Shown: in pieces, positions 1-6,988 of the stretch
Layout: every line of letters starts with the position of its first letter
Numbering within the stretch: the first letter of the stretch is position 1
Source of the DNA: Comamonadaceae bacterium
Lineage (GTDB): Bacteria > Pseudomonadota > Gammaproteobacteria > Burkholderiales > Burkholderiaceae_C
Length of the DNA: 8,824 nucleotides
Assembly: GCA_947466165.1 (NCBI GenBank)
Contig: CANIDW010000049.1
Span: 1-8,824, forward strand
Direction of reading: 5' to 3'
Notes under the pieces: model-generated
Seen by the model: the letters and a program-made list of their open reading frames with translations, nothing else
Told to the model about the DNA's origin: nothing
Database searches by the model: none
Position numbers and translations under genes: made by a program

Positions 1-1934
1 ATCACGGCGTGGCGGTGCGTGAAAGTGCCGCGCCCCGAGTCTTCGCCAGATAAACGCACCGGGAAGCCACTGGCTACCAGCGAGGCAAAAGCCATGTGCT
101 CACCCATTCCCCAGTCCACTGGAATCTCGCCCCGACCCATGGCGGCGCGATCGTCATAAACCTTTTTCACCAACTGGTGCGGTGAGACGGATTCGGGGAT
201 GGTGGTGATTTTTTCGGCCAGGCGCTTCCATTCAGCCAGGGGGATGGCGGTGTCGCCAGCGTCTGTCCATTTTTTGCCGAGGAACGGGGCCCAGTCCACG
301 GTGAACTTGGTTTTAAAGTTGGTCAATACCTGGTCGTCAGTGTGCTTGCCGGCATCCAAAGCTGCGCGGTAAGACTTGACCATGTCATCGCCCAAGGACT
401 CACCCAAGCCCTGGGCAGACAATTTGTCCGCAAACAGTTTGCGGGTGCCGGGATGGGCGGCGATTTTCTTGTACATCAGCGGCTGCGTCAGCGCCGGCGT
501 GTCCTGCTCGTTGTGACCGAGCTTGCGAAAACACACGATGTCCAGCACCACGTCCTTGCGGAAGGTCATGCGGTACTCGAGCGCCATCTGCGTGGCCAGC
601 ACCACGGCCTCCGGGTCATCTCCGTTGATGTGCAGAACCGGCGCTTCGACCATCTTGACAATGTCGGTACAAAAAACCGACGAGCGCATGTCACGCGGGT
701 CCGAGGTGGTGAAACCGATCTGGTTATTGATGATGATGTGCAAAGTGCCGCCGGTGGAGTAACCGCGGGTCTGGGCCAGCGCAAAGGTTTCCTGATTGAC
801 GCCCTGACCGCCAAAGGCCGCGTCGCCATGCACCAGCACAGGCAGGACCTGTTTGCCCAGCGGGTCAGCACGGCGGTCCATGCGGGCGCGCACAGAGCCT
901 TCGACCACGGGGTTGACGATCTCCAGGTGCGAAGGGTTGAAGGCCAGCGACAAGTGCACCGGGCCACCGGCTGTGCTGATGTCCGAGCTGAAGCCCTGGT
1001 GGTACTTCACGTCGCCCGAGGGCAGGTGTTCAGGCGCGGTGTGGTCAAACTCGGCAAACAAGTCGCCGGGCAATTTGCGCATGGTGTTGACCAGCACGTT
1101 CAAGCGGCCGCGGTGGGCCATGCCGATGACGATTTCCTGCACGCCCTGAGCACCCGCCGACTGAATCAGCTCGTCCATGGCCGCAATGAAACTCTCTCCA
1201 CCTTCCAGTGAAAAGCGCTTTTGGCCTACATATTTAGTATGTAAAAACCGCTCCAGGCCTTCGGCTGCGGTCAGTCTCTCGAGGATCAGTTTCTTTTTGT
1301 CAGCCGTGAAATTGGGCTTGCTGCGGATGCTTTCGAGCTTTTGCTGCCACCAGCGCTTTTCAGCCTGGTCGGTGGCGTACATGTATTCGGCGCCCAGGGT
1401 GCCGCAGTAGGTTTCGCGCAGCGCATTGACCAGCTCGCGCAGGGACATGCTGTTTTTGCCGAAGAAGGTGTTGCTGGTGTCGAAGACGGTTTCCTGGTCG
1501 GCATCAGAAAATCCGTAGAAAGCAGGGTCGAGTTCGGGAATGGCCGGGCGCTCGGTGCGCTTGAGCGGATCCAGGTCAGCCCAGCGCTGACCAACGTTGC
1601 GATAGGCGGAAATCAGCTGTTGCGCGGCGGTGCGCTTGCGGCCCATTTCGGCGTCGGCGCTGGCCAAAACAACCTTGGTGCCGCCGGCTTTGGCGCGTTC
1701 AGCAAATGCACTGATGACGGGCTGGTGCGGCACGTCTTTGGCATTGCTGCCGTCGGTGGCAGGCACATGCTGAAGCGCATCAAAATACTCGCGCCAGGTG
1801 TCGGGCACGCTGCCGGGATTGGCCAGGTAGTTTTCGTAAAGCTCTTCGACGTAGGGCGCGTTGCCCCCGAAAAGATAGGTATTGCCTTGATAGGCGGCGT
1901 ACACCGATGCCGGTGTGGGCGCGTTGGAACTCAT
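1..1934 (-). CDS. sucA: 2-oxoglutarate dehydrogenase E1 component (3' end cut by window edge)
   Basis: Thiamine-diphosphate-dependent E1 subunit of the 2-oxoglutarate dehydrogenase complex of the TCA cycle. It decarboxylates 2-oxoglutarate and passes the succinyl group to the lipoyl domain of E2 (SucB). Translation from the ATG at 1934 runs 644 codons without a stop to the left edge; family members are about 930-960 residues, so roughly the last third is missing. Seen in the sequence: the typical E1o N-terminal segment (about residues 10-55, with YLFGGNAPYVEELY and WREYFDAL), GMAHRGRLNVL (H274), HGDAAFGGQG (D371, Mg/ThDP site), LHIIINNQIGFTTSDPR (N404), INGDDPEAV, FRKLGHNEQDTPALTQP, and GEDSGRGTFTHRHAV at the edge. 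The start is supported by a strong GGAGGT eight bases upstream. sucB and lpd would be expected beyond base 1. The reading frame is intact. Assignment is essentially certain. Confidence 0.97.
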   Translation of the reverse strand, partial: MSSNAPTPASVYAAYQGNTYLFGGNAPYVEELYENYLANPGSVPDTWREYFDALQHVPATDGSNAKDVPHQPVISAFAERAKAGGTKVVLASADAEMGRKRTAAQQLISAYRNVGQRWADLDPLKRTERPAIPELDPAFYGFSDADQETVFDTSNTFFGKNSMSLRELVNALRETYCGTLGAEYMYATDQAEKRWWQQKLESIRSKPNFTADKKKLILERLTAAEGLERFLHTKYVGQKRFSLEGGESFIAAMDELIQSAGAQGVQEIVIGMAHRGRLNVLVNTMRKLPGDLFAEFDHTAPEHLPSGDVKYHQGFSSDISTAGGPVHLSLAFNPSHLEIVNPVVEGSVRARMDRRADPLGKQVLPVLVHGDAAFGGQGVNQETFALAQTRGYSTGGTLHIIINNQIGFTTSDPRDMRSSVFCTDIVKMVEAPVLHINGDDPEAVVLATQMALEYRMTFRKDVVLDIVCFRKLGHNEQDTPALTQPLMYKKIAAHPGTRKLFADKLSAQGLGESLGDDMVKSYRAALDAGKHTDDQVLTNFKTKFTVDWAPFLGKKWTDAGDTAIPLAEWKRLAEKITTIPESVSPHQLVKKVYDDRAAMGRGEIPVDWGMGEHMAFASLVASGFPVRLSGEDSGRGTFTHRHAV

Positions 1935-1942
1935 ATCCGCTG

Positions 1943-1948
1943 ACCTCC
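1943..1948 (-). promoter_or_regulatory. Strong ribosome binding site of sucA
   Basis: Read on the minus strand this is GGAGGT, ending eight bases before the ATG at 1934. It is the best Shine-Dalgarno match in the window and fixes the sucA start. Confidence 0.85.
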
Positions 1949-1968
1949 GTTTCCCTTGAGGAAACATT

Positions 1969-1994
1969 AGCTGGTTAAAGCTGGTTAATTAACC
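1969..1994. repeat. Tandem AGCTGGTTAA repeat merging into a 12-base palindrome upstream of sucA
   Basis: AGCTGGTTAA occurs twice in direct tandem (1969-1978 and 1979-1988). The second copy runs into the perfect palindrome GGTTAATTAACC (1983-1994). The cluster sits 35-60 bases before the sucA ATG, inside the untranslated gap after the ArsR gene. The AT-rich half sites could be a binding site for a regulator or part of the sucA promoter. On the minus strand a weak pair TTAATT-17-TAATGT can be drawn across it, but the match to consensus is poor. Function is inferred from position only. Confidence 0.5.
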
Positions 1995-2129
1995 TTCCGC
2001 AGCACGGCTTGACCGATTAGCGGATGCGACTGTGGCAGGAAGGGCCTTCAGAACACATGTATTGTGCCACCGAACGGTTACGCGAAAATGACGAACGGCC
2101 TGGCGCCGGCACGGCGGGCACAGGCGGAC

Positions 2130-2462
2130 TTAGTCAGTCTCGCTGGCGATCTGCAGGCAGACAGTGCGGCAAAGCTGGGCCACGCGCTCGTCAATGATGC
2201 GGTAGTAAATTTGCACGCCATCACGGCGTTTCCCCAGCACACCGGCCCGGTACAAGGTGTTGAGGTGCTGCGACATATTGGGCTGGGTGGTCGGGATCTG
2301 GCTGAGTAGTTCACTCACGTTTTTTTCAGCCACGCAAAGACTGCTGATAATTTTCAGCCGCATAGGCGCCGACATGACTCGAAAAACCTCCGCTGCCATT
2401 TCGAACACTTCGTCGGGTTCAGTGGACTCATCGGCAGGTTTGGTAAGGGATCGCTTGACCAT
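2130..2462 (-). CDS. ArsR/SmtB-family winged-helix transcriptional regulator
   Basis: Small (110 residues) DNA-binding repressor-type protein of the ArsR/SmtB family. Seen: FRVMSAPMRLKIISSL (residues 27-42), the usual entry to the winged helix; the recognition helix TTQPNMSQHLNTLYRAGVL (58-76); and the wing KRRDGVQIYYRI (78-89). The metal-binding ELCVCDL box of classical ArsR is absent. Three cysteines are present: C43 at the end of the second core helix, and C98 and C102 in the C-terminal helix. BigR/SqrR-type ArsR proteins sense persulfide through one cysteine in the core and one in the last helix, so a thiol-based sensor is possible, but C43 sits about three residues later than the BigR cysteine by eye. 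The ligand is unknown. The gene lies 81 bases after prpE and 195 bases before sucA on the same strand, with no obvious partner such as a transporter or sulfur gene. The ATG at 2462 has only a weak ribosome binding site. Confidence 0.88.
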   Translation of the reverse strand: MVKRSLTKPADESTEPDEVFEMAAEVFRVMSAPMRLKIISSLCVAEKNVSELLSQIPTTQPNMSQHLNTLYRAGVLGKRRDGVQIYYRIIDERVAQLCRTVCLQIASETD

Positions 2463-2543
2463 GGTGATGCACTTTCTGCAGCCGGTACAGGCACTCTGTT
2501 TGGCCGGGCGGGCTCGACTATAGCTTTTTCACGCGCACACGGC
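2463..2543 (-). promoter_or_regulatory. Possible weak promoter region of the ArsR gene
   Basis: This 81-base gap between prpE and the ArsR gene contains, on the minus strand, TATAGT (2522-2517), a plausible -10 element about 55 bases before the ATG. No good -35 hexamer lies at the right distance. No hairpin with a T-run follows the prpE stop, so read-through from prpE is also possible. Confidence 0.25.
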
Positions 2544-4472
2544 TCAGCTGCTCATGCGGTCCTTGATCTGCTGCAGCGCAGCCGGGTCGTCCATGGTGGT
2601 CAGATCGCCGGCATCGCGGCCTTCGCAAATGGCCTGGATGGCACGGCGCAGCAATTTACCGCTGCGGGTCTTAGGCAGCGCCGTGACAAAGCGCACACGT
2701 GCCGGCCGGGCTACAGCACCCAAATCACCATCAACTCGCTTCATGATCTCGCCTTCAAGCTTGAGCGCAAGCGAAGGATCGTTCAGCGCGCTGGCATCTT
2801 TGAGTACCACAAAGGCCATGGCCACCTGCCCTTTGAGCTGGTCTGCCACGCCGACAACGGCCACTTCAGCGACCATCGCATGGCCGGAAATACTTTCTTC
2901 TATCTCGCGCGTGCCCAGACGGTGACCGGCTACGTTGATCACGTCGTCGGTACGCCCCAGAATGAAGTAGTAACCGTCCTCGTCACGGATGCCCCAATCA
3001 AAGGTGCTGTAGACCATCTTGCCGGGCACGCTCTTCCAGTAAGTGTTGACGAAGCGCGCATCGTCCTGCCAGATGGTTTGCATGAAGCCCGGCGGCGTCG
3101 GGCCTTCGAGGACGACCACGCCTTTTTCGTTGGGCTGGGTCAGCTCTTCGCCGGTGCTCTCATGCAGCAGTTTGACGCGGTAACCGTACATGGGCACACC
3201 CGGGCTGCCGAACTTGCTGGGCGTCTTTTCAACACCGTTGGCCACCGTGAGCAAAGGCCAGCCGGTTTCGGTTTGCCAGTAGTTGTCAATGATGGGCACT
3301 CGCAAGCCTTCGCTGATCCAGCGGGCGGTGGGCTCGTCCAGCGGCTCACCGGCCAGGAAGAGCGCACGCAGGCTGGACAGGTCGTATTTTTGAAGCAGTG
3401 CGGGGTCTTGTTTTTTGAGCACGCGCACAGCCGTAGGTGCGCTGAACATGGCCGTGACCTTGTACTTTTCGACCAAACTCCACCAGATGCCACCGTTGGG
3501 CTGGCCGTCCATGCCCTGGGTGGGCAGGCCTTCGTACATGATGGTGGCCATGCCGGCGATCAGCGGACCGTAGACGATGTAGCTGTGACCGACCACCCAG
3601 CCGATGTCGCTGGTGGAAAAGAATGTCTCCCCGGCACGGCCGTCGAAGATGTGCTTCATGCTGGCCGCCAGCGCCACCATATACCCGGCAGTGTCGCGTT
3701 GCACACCTTTGGGCTTGCCGGTGGTGCCGCTGGTGTAGATGGTGTAGCTGATGTCGGTGGACTTCATGGGCTCGCAAGGCACTTGCGCGTCGAAGTGCTG
3801 CTGGCGCAGCTCAGACCACAAATGGTCGCGGCCTGCCACCAGGCTCATGGGCGCGAGTTGGCGGTCTGACAGCAGCACCGCAGACGGCTTGTGTGCGGCC
3901 AGACGAATGGCTTCGTCAAGCAAGGGTTTGTAAGGCATGGCCTTGCCGCCGCGCGAGCCGCCATCGGCACTGACGATGACCTTGGGCGTGGCGTCGTCAA
4001 TGCGGGAGGCCAGCGAGCCGCTGGCAAAACCGCCGAACACCACGCAGTGGATGGCGCCTATGCGCGCGCAGGCCAGCATGGCAAATGCAGCGTCAGCCAC
4101 CATCGGCATGTAAATCAAAACTCTGTCGCCTTTTTGCACGCCCAATGCCTTCAAGCTGGCGGCCATGCGCTGCACTTCCCGGTGCAAGTCGGCAAAGCTG
4201 TAGCTTTTTTCGCTGCCGGTTTCGGTCGAGATGGCAATCAGCGCGGCCTGGTCGGCGCGGTCCTTAAGGTGCCGATCGACCGCGTTGTGGCACAAATTAC
4301 TCAAACCCCCTTCAAACCAATGTACGAATGGCGGCTTGTCGTAGTTGCAGACCCGCTCGAAAGGCTTGAACCAGTCAATCAGCTTGGCTTGCTCCGTCCA
4401 GAAGGCATCGGGCTGGTCGATGGACCAGCGGTAAAAATCGGCGTAGCTCATGGGGGTCTTCGCATTGCTCAT
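2544..4472 (-). CDS. prpE: Propionyl-CoA synthetase (propionate--CoA ligase)
   Basis: AMP-forming acyl-CoA ligase that turns propionate, ATP and CoA into propionyl-CoA in the cytosol. Members are also known to act on acrylate or 3-hydroxypropionate. The 642 residues match PrpE end to end rather than acetyl-CoA synthetase. Seen: start MSYADFYRWSIDQPDAFW (8-25); adenylate loop YTSGTTGKPKG (246-256); SDIGWVVGHSYIVYGPL (288-304); DNYWQTETGWP (396-406); DWGIRDEDG (492-500); hinge GRTDDVINVAGHRLGT (506-521); C-terminal KTRSGKLLRR with the catalytic lysine K606, the residue silenced by acylation in this family; and the typical ending EGRDAGDLTTMDDP. I chose the ATG at 4472 because GGAGA lies six bases upstream and the protein then begins like its relatives. 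An in-frame TTG at 4511, overlapping the acuI stop, would add 13 residues and is less likely. The gene starts 35 bases after acuI, which suggests co-transcription. Confidence 0.95.
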   Translation of the reverse strand: MSNAKTPMSYADFYRWSIDQPDAFWTEQAKLIDWFKPFERVCNYDKPPFVHWFEGGLSNLCHNAVDRHLKDRADQAALIAISTETGSEKSYSFADLHREVQRMAASLKALGVQKGDRVLIYMPMVADAAFAMLACARIGAIHCVVFGGFASGSLASRIDDATPKVIVSADGGSRGGKAMPYKPLLDEAIRLAAHKPSAVLLSDRQLAPMSLVAGRDHLWSELRQQHFDAQVPCEPMKSTDISYTIYTSGTTGKPKGVQRDTAGYMVALAASMKHIFDGRAGETFFSTSDIGWVVGHSYIVYGPLIAGMATIMYEGLPTQGMDGQPNGGIWWSLVEKYKVTAMFSAPTAVRVLKKQDPALLQKYDLSSLRALFLAGEPLDEPTARWISEGLRVPIIDNYWQTETGWPLLTVANGVEKTPSKFGSPGVPMYGYRVKLLHESTGEELTQPNEKGVVVLEGPTPPGFMQTIWQDDARFVNTYWKSVPGKMVYSTFDWGIRDEDGYYFILGRTDDVINVAGHRLGTREIEESISGHAMVAEVAVVGVADQLKGQVAMAFVVLKDASALNDPSLALKLEGEIMKRVDGDLGAVARPARVRFVTALPKTRSGKLLRRAIQAICEGRDAGDLTTMDDPAALQQIKDRMSS

Positions 4473-4507
4473 CTCGGGTCTCCGGGAAAGTTGTAATTGG
4501 TTTGCGC

Positions 4508-5494
4508 TCAAGGCTGGATCTTGACCAGAATGCGGCCGCGCACTTTGCCCAGCATCAAGTCTTCAGCTTTTTCAGCGGCGCGCGCCAGGGGTACTTCTTC
4601 GATCATCAGTTCAAGCTTGGCCGGCTCCAGGTCTTGCGCCAGTCGCTGCCAGGCCAGCTGCCGGCGGGCCAGCGGCGCCATCACAGAGTCAATGCCGGCC
4701 AACGTGACGCCGCGCAAGATGAAAGGCATGACGGTGGCGGGGAAATCTGCCCCTTGCGCCAGCCCGCAGGCCGCAACCACGCCGCCATAAGCTGTCTGCG
4801 CGCAGGCATTGGCCAGCGTGTGCGAGCCTACCGCGTCCACCACGGCGGCCCAGCGTTCTTTTTGCAGGGGTTTGCCGGGAGCTGACAGACTGGCCCGGTC
4901 GATGACGGCGCCGGCACCGAGTTGCTGCAGGTAAGCGGCTTCAGAGGCCTTGCCGGTGGCGGCCACCACGGTGTAACCCAGCTTGCTGAGCAATGCCACC
5001 GCCGTGCTGCCGACACCCCCCGTGGCGCCTGTGACCAGCACCTCGCCGGCACCGGGCTTGACGCCGTGCTGCTCCAGCGCCAGCACGCAGAGCATGGCGG
5101 TGTAGCCGGCCGTGCCGATGGCCATGGCCTGGCGGGTGCTGAGGGCCGCCGGCAGCTTGACGAGCTGATCGCCCTGCAAGCTGGCAAGCTCCGCCAGCAG
5201 GCCCCAACGTGTTTCACCCAAGCCCCAGCCGTTGTGAACAAAACGATCACCCGCCTGCCAGCCCGGGTGGCTGGACTGCGTGACCACGCCGGCCCCGTCA
5301 ATACCGGCGACCATGGGCCAGGCACGCACCACCGGCCCGCGGTTGGTGACGGCCAGGCCGTCCTTGTAATTGAGGCAGGAGTACTCAACGCGGCCGCGCA
5401 CGTCGCCGGGCGGCAATTGCGCCTCGTTCAGCTCGGCCATGCCCGCAGTGAAACCAGCCTCTGTCTTGTTGAGCAGCAAAGCTTTGAACATCAT
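4508..5494 (-). CDS. acuI: Acrylyl-CoA reductase (NADPH), YhdH/AcuI family
   Basis: Zinc-independent medium-chain dehydrogenase/reductase of the YhdH/AcuI family. It reduces toxic, electrophilic acrylyl-CoA to propionyl-CoA with NADPH. The 328 residues match the family in length and across the whole chain. Seen: N-terminal FKALLLNKTEAGFTA; LNYKDGLAVT (41-50); FPMIPGID-like WPMVAGIDGAGVV (59-71); GWGLGETRWGLLAE (89-102); nucleotide-binding turn VTGATGGVGSTAVALL (154-169); YGGVVAACGLAQG (236-248); MPFILRGVTLAGIDSV (256-271), which marks this subfamily; and ending GRILVKIQP. Two ATG codons are adjacent (5494 and 5491); AGGGGA upstream fits either. prpE follows 35 bases downstream, so the two probably form one transcript that channels acrylate or 3-hydroxypropionate carbon to propionyl-CoA. 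In some bacteria this enzyme serves mainly to detoxify acrylyl-CoA. Confidence 0.95.
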   Translation of the reverse strand: MMFKALLLNKTEAGFTAGMAELNEAQLPPGDVRGRVEYSCLNYKDGLAVTNRGPVVRAWPMVAGIDGAGVVTQSSHPGWQAGDRFVHNGWGLGETRWGLLAELASLQGDQLVKLPAALSTRQAMAIGTAGYTAMLCVLALEQHGVKPGAGEVLVTGATGGVGSTAVALLSKLGYTVVAATGKASEAAYLQQLGAGAVIDRASLSAPGKPLQKERWAAVVDAVGSHTLANACAQTAYGGVVAACGLAQGADFPATVMPFILRGVTLAGIDSVMAPLARRQLAWQRLAQDLEPAKLELMIEEVPLARAAEKAEDLMLGKVRGRILVKIQP

Positions 5495-5595
5495 GTTTGT
5501 CCCCTTTGGTGGGTCGCCCCTGAAATCAATGGCTCAAGGACTGACCTTTAAACTGAATTCATAATTATTGATAACAGACTTGCTTCACCCTGACA
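5495..5595 (-). promoter_or_regulatory. AT-rich gap likely holding the acuI-prpE promoter
   Basis: This 101-base gap before acuI contains a strongly AT-rich core (about 5546-5574), much lower in GC than its surroundings. On the minus strand it holds TAATTAT and similar -10-like strings about 65-75 bases before the acuI ATG. I cannot name a convincing -35/-10 pair. The drop in GC and the size of the gap make an internal promoter likely. Confidence 0.4.
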
Positions 5596-6231
5596 CTACT
5601 TGATCAAAGCCAGCGCTTCCCTGAAAAACGGGTGGCCGGCGGAGCGCAACCATTCAAAAGCGACCATCTCGGTGGTCACCAGCTCTGCGCCATTGCCGGC
5701 CAGACGGTCAAAAGCTGCGTCCCGGTTGCGCTCGCTGCGCGAGCTGCAGGCGTCGGTCACCACCCACACATCGAACTCCTCCTGCAACAAATCAAGCGCC
5801 GTTTGCATCAGGCAGACATGCGTTTCACATCCGGCCAACACAATGGTGCCGCGACCTTCTTCTTCGGCAGGGGCATTTTTTTGCAAGTGCTTGGGCAGGC
5901 TGCGCGCGTTGCCGCCAGCGGGAGTTTTGCGCACTGGCGGGCGCAGCATGTCAGCCAAACCATCCGCTACGGCACTGAAATGCATTTTTTGCAAAACCCG
6001 GCCACCCGCTCCTTCAATGAGTGTTTGAATTTCAGGCACATTCGGCCCCAGGCCTGCTTTTTCAGACATCTGCTCGGTACCCCAGAGCGGCACTTGCAGT
6101 GCCGCAGCCAAGCGCGCCAGCCGGACAGCGTTGGCAATCACCTGCTGACTTTCAAAAATCGCCGGCATCAGGCGCAACTGGTAATCGACCAGAACAAGTT
6201 GTGAGTCGTCAGCGTCAAGCAGCATGGTCAT
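5596..6231 (-). CDS. Isochorismatase-fold cysteine hydrolase
   Basis: Member of the isochorismatase/nicotinamidase/YcaC superfamily of cytosolic cysteine hydrolases, which cleave amides or, less often, enol ethers. The substrate cannot be told from sequence. Seen: catalytic aspartate in QLVLVDYQ (D16), LWGTEQMSEKAGLGP (49-63), lysine in VLQKMHFSA (K82), and the nucleophile in AGCETHVCLMQTALDL (C140), followed by WVVTDACSSRSERN (156-169). The Asp-Lys-Cys triad is complete. Odd: about 58 residues separate K82 and C140, some 20 or more above what I recall for most relatives; the extra part (about 97-127) is basic and proline/glutamate-rich and is probably a surface loop. The ATG at 6231 has no clear ribosome binding site; the ATG at 6225 is an alternative. 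It begins 22 bases after the TetR stop, so the two are probably one operon. Confidence 0.9.
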   Translation of the reverse strand: MTMLLDADDSQLVLVDYQLRLMPAIFESQQVIANAVRLARLAAALQVPLWGTEQMSEKAGLGPNVPEIQTLIEGAGGRVLQKMHFSAVADGLADMLRPPVRKTPAGGNARSLPKHLQKNAPAEEEGRGTIVLAGCETHVCLMQTALDLLQEEFDVWVVTDACSSRSERNRDAAFDRLAGNGAELVTTEMVAFEWLRSAGHPFFREALALIK

Positions 6232-6253
6232 CGTTTCAAAAAAATAAAAGATA

Positions 6254-6877
6254 TCAAATCAAGCGTTGGCGAACACGTTCCAGCAGCCCGATCACATACG
6301 CATCAAACAGCAAAGTAGCATCTTGCCCGAACATCCGGATGCGGCCCGTGTGCTTGAGCAGGAGCAAACCCACACCGTGGGCAAACAGCGCTGTGGTTTC
6401 ACGCAAAGCCGCCTCCACCGTTAAACCCAAAGCCTGCAAAGCCGCTTCACAGGGCTGTAGGGCGTCGTGTAAGCGGCCGTTGAGCTGCTCGTTCAAAGTC
6501 GCATTCAAGCCGCGCGGCCGCATGCCTTGCACCAGGTAAAAACCCAGATCCAGTTCACGCGGATTGTCTGCATAAAAATCAAACCAGGCACTGGCCTTGG
6601 CTTCCAGCTGGGCGGCAGGGTCCAGGGCGCCCGTTCCGGCTTGGGCCACCTTCTCGTTCAGCCGCTCCAGGGATTCGGCCAGCAGCGCGCCGTAAATGGC
6701 TTCTTTGCTGTCGTAGTAAAAATAGATGGCCCCGGGGGTGTAGCCCGCAGCGCGTGCAATTTCACGAACGCTGGCGCCTTCAATGCCCTGCTTTTCAAAC
6801 ACGGCACGGGCAGCGTCGAGCACCCGTGCACGGCGCACGTCGGTCATGGCTTGCTGGCGCTCAGTTTTAGCTTGCAT
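6254..6877 (-). CDS. TetR-family transcriptional regulator
   Basis: One-component regulator of 207 residues, the usual TetR size. The N-terminal DNA-binding domain is clear: RRARVLDAARAVFEKQGIEG (15-34), then SVREIARAAGYTPGAIYFYY (36-55), where the second helix plus TPGAIYFYYDSKEAIY is the recognition region, and the linker helix ALLAESLERL. The C-terminal ligand domain (about 65-207) is all helical and gives no clue to the inducer. It is transcribed away from the dehydratase/hydroxylase-fold gene at 6989, with repeated operator-like motifs between them, and heads the minus-strand run that continues into the hydrolase and acuI-prpE. It probably represses the divergent gene and itself. The ATG at 6877 lies only six bases after a TATATT box and lacks a ribosome binding site. 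A second ATG at 6847, still ahead of the DNA-binding domain, is a possible start. Confidence 0.93.
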   Translation of the reverse strand: MQAKTERQQAMTDVRRARVLDAARAVFEKQGIEGASVREIARAAGYTPGAIYFYYDSKEAIYGALLAESLERLNEKVAQAGTGALDPAAQLEAKASAWFDFYADNPRELDLGFYLVQGMRPRGLNATLNEQLNGRLHDALQPCEAALQALGLTVEAALRETTALFAHGVGLLLLKHTGRIRMFGQDATLLFDAYVIGLLERVRQRLI

Positions 6878-6988
6878 GAAAGAAATATAGTCGCAATAAA
6901 GACCAAGGCTTCCAACGCATGGAATTAAACGCTTGGAAAGATAATTGAACAGCGTTTAAAATTTTAAAAATACACACTGGAGACGTCC
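6878..6988. promoter_or_regulatory. Divergent promoter/operator region between the TetR gene and the dehydratase/hydroxylase-fold gene
   Basis: Seen: near-identical direct repeats AACGCATGGAA (6914-6924) and AACGCTTGGAA (6928-6938); a palindrome TTCCA-N5-TGGAA (6910-6924); and a perfect nine-base inverted repeat TTAAACGCT (6925-6933) / AGCGTTTAA (6951-6959). The hexamer TTGGAA faces outward on both strands (6915-6910 on minus, 6933-6938 on plus). A plus-strand promoter TTGGAA-17-TTAAAA (-10 at 6956-6961) and a minus-strand one TTGGAA with ACTATA/TATATT (6891-6884) can be drawn, both overlapping the repeats. This layout suits repression of both genes by the TetR protein. The promoter hexamers are weak matches, so the exact boxes are inference. 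Confidence 0.6.
6979..6982 (+). promoter_or_regulatory. Ribosome binding site of the dehydratase/hydroxylase-fold gene
   Basis: GGAG lies six bases before the ATG at 6989 and supports that start over the in-frame ATG at 7019. Confidence 0.7.

Larger units (their letters stand above)
1935..2129. other. Intergenic region between the ArsR gene and sucA
   Basis: This 195-base gap holds the sucA ribosome binding site and the repeat cluster described separately. A short inverted repeat, GAAGG-G-CCTTC (2039-2049), is too small to interpret. The part nearest the ArsR gene (about 2095-2125) is GC-rich with small self-complementary pieces, but I see no stem followed by a T-run that would be a clear intrinsic terminator. 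The length suggests that sucA has its own promoter here rather than depending only on the upstream genes. Confidence 0.5.

Noticed and set aside
342..1943. Open frames of 289 and 200 codons on the plus strand opposite sucA
   Set aside because: They overlap the intact sucA frame, whose translation matches E1 throughout; the antisense products show no domain.
2095..2129. Possible intrinsic terminator after the ArsR gene
   Set aside because: GC-rich with small inverted pieces, but no continuous stem-loop followed by T residues on the minus strand.
2880..3869. A 329-codon open frame on the plus strand opposite prpE
   Set aside because: It is a mirror of the strongly conserved prpE frame, rich in Gly/His/Val as antisense translations are, with no family pattern.
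4473..4511. Extended prpE start at the TTG at 4511, overlapping the acuI stop
   Set aside because: A rare start codon without a better ribosome binding site; the ATG at 4472 has GGAGA at a good distance and gives the usual PrpE N-terminus.
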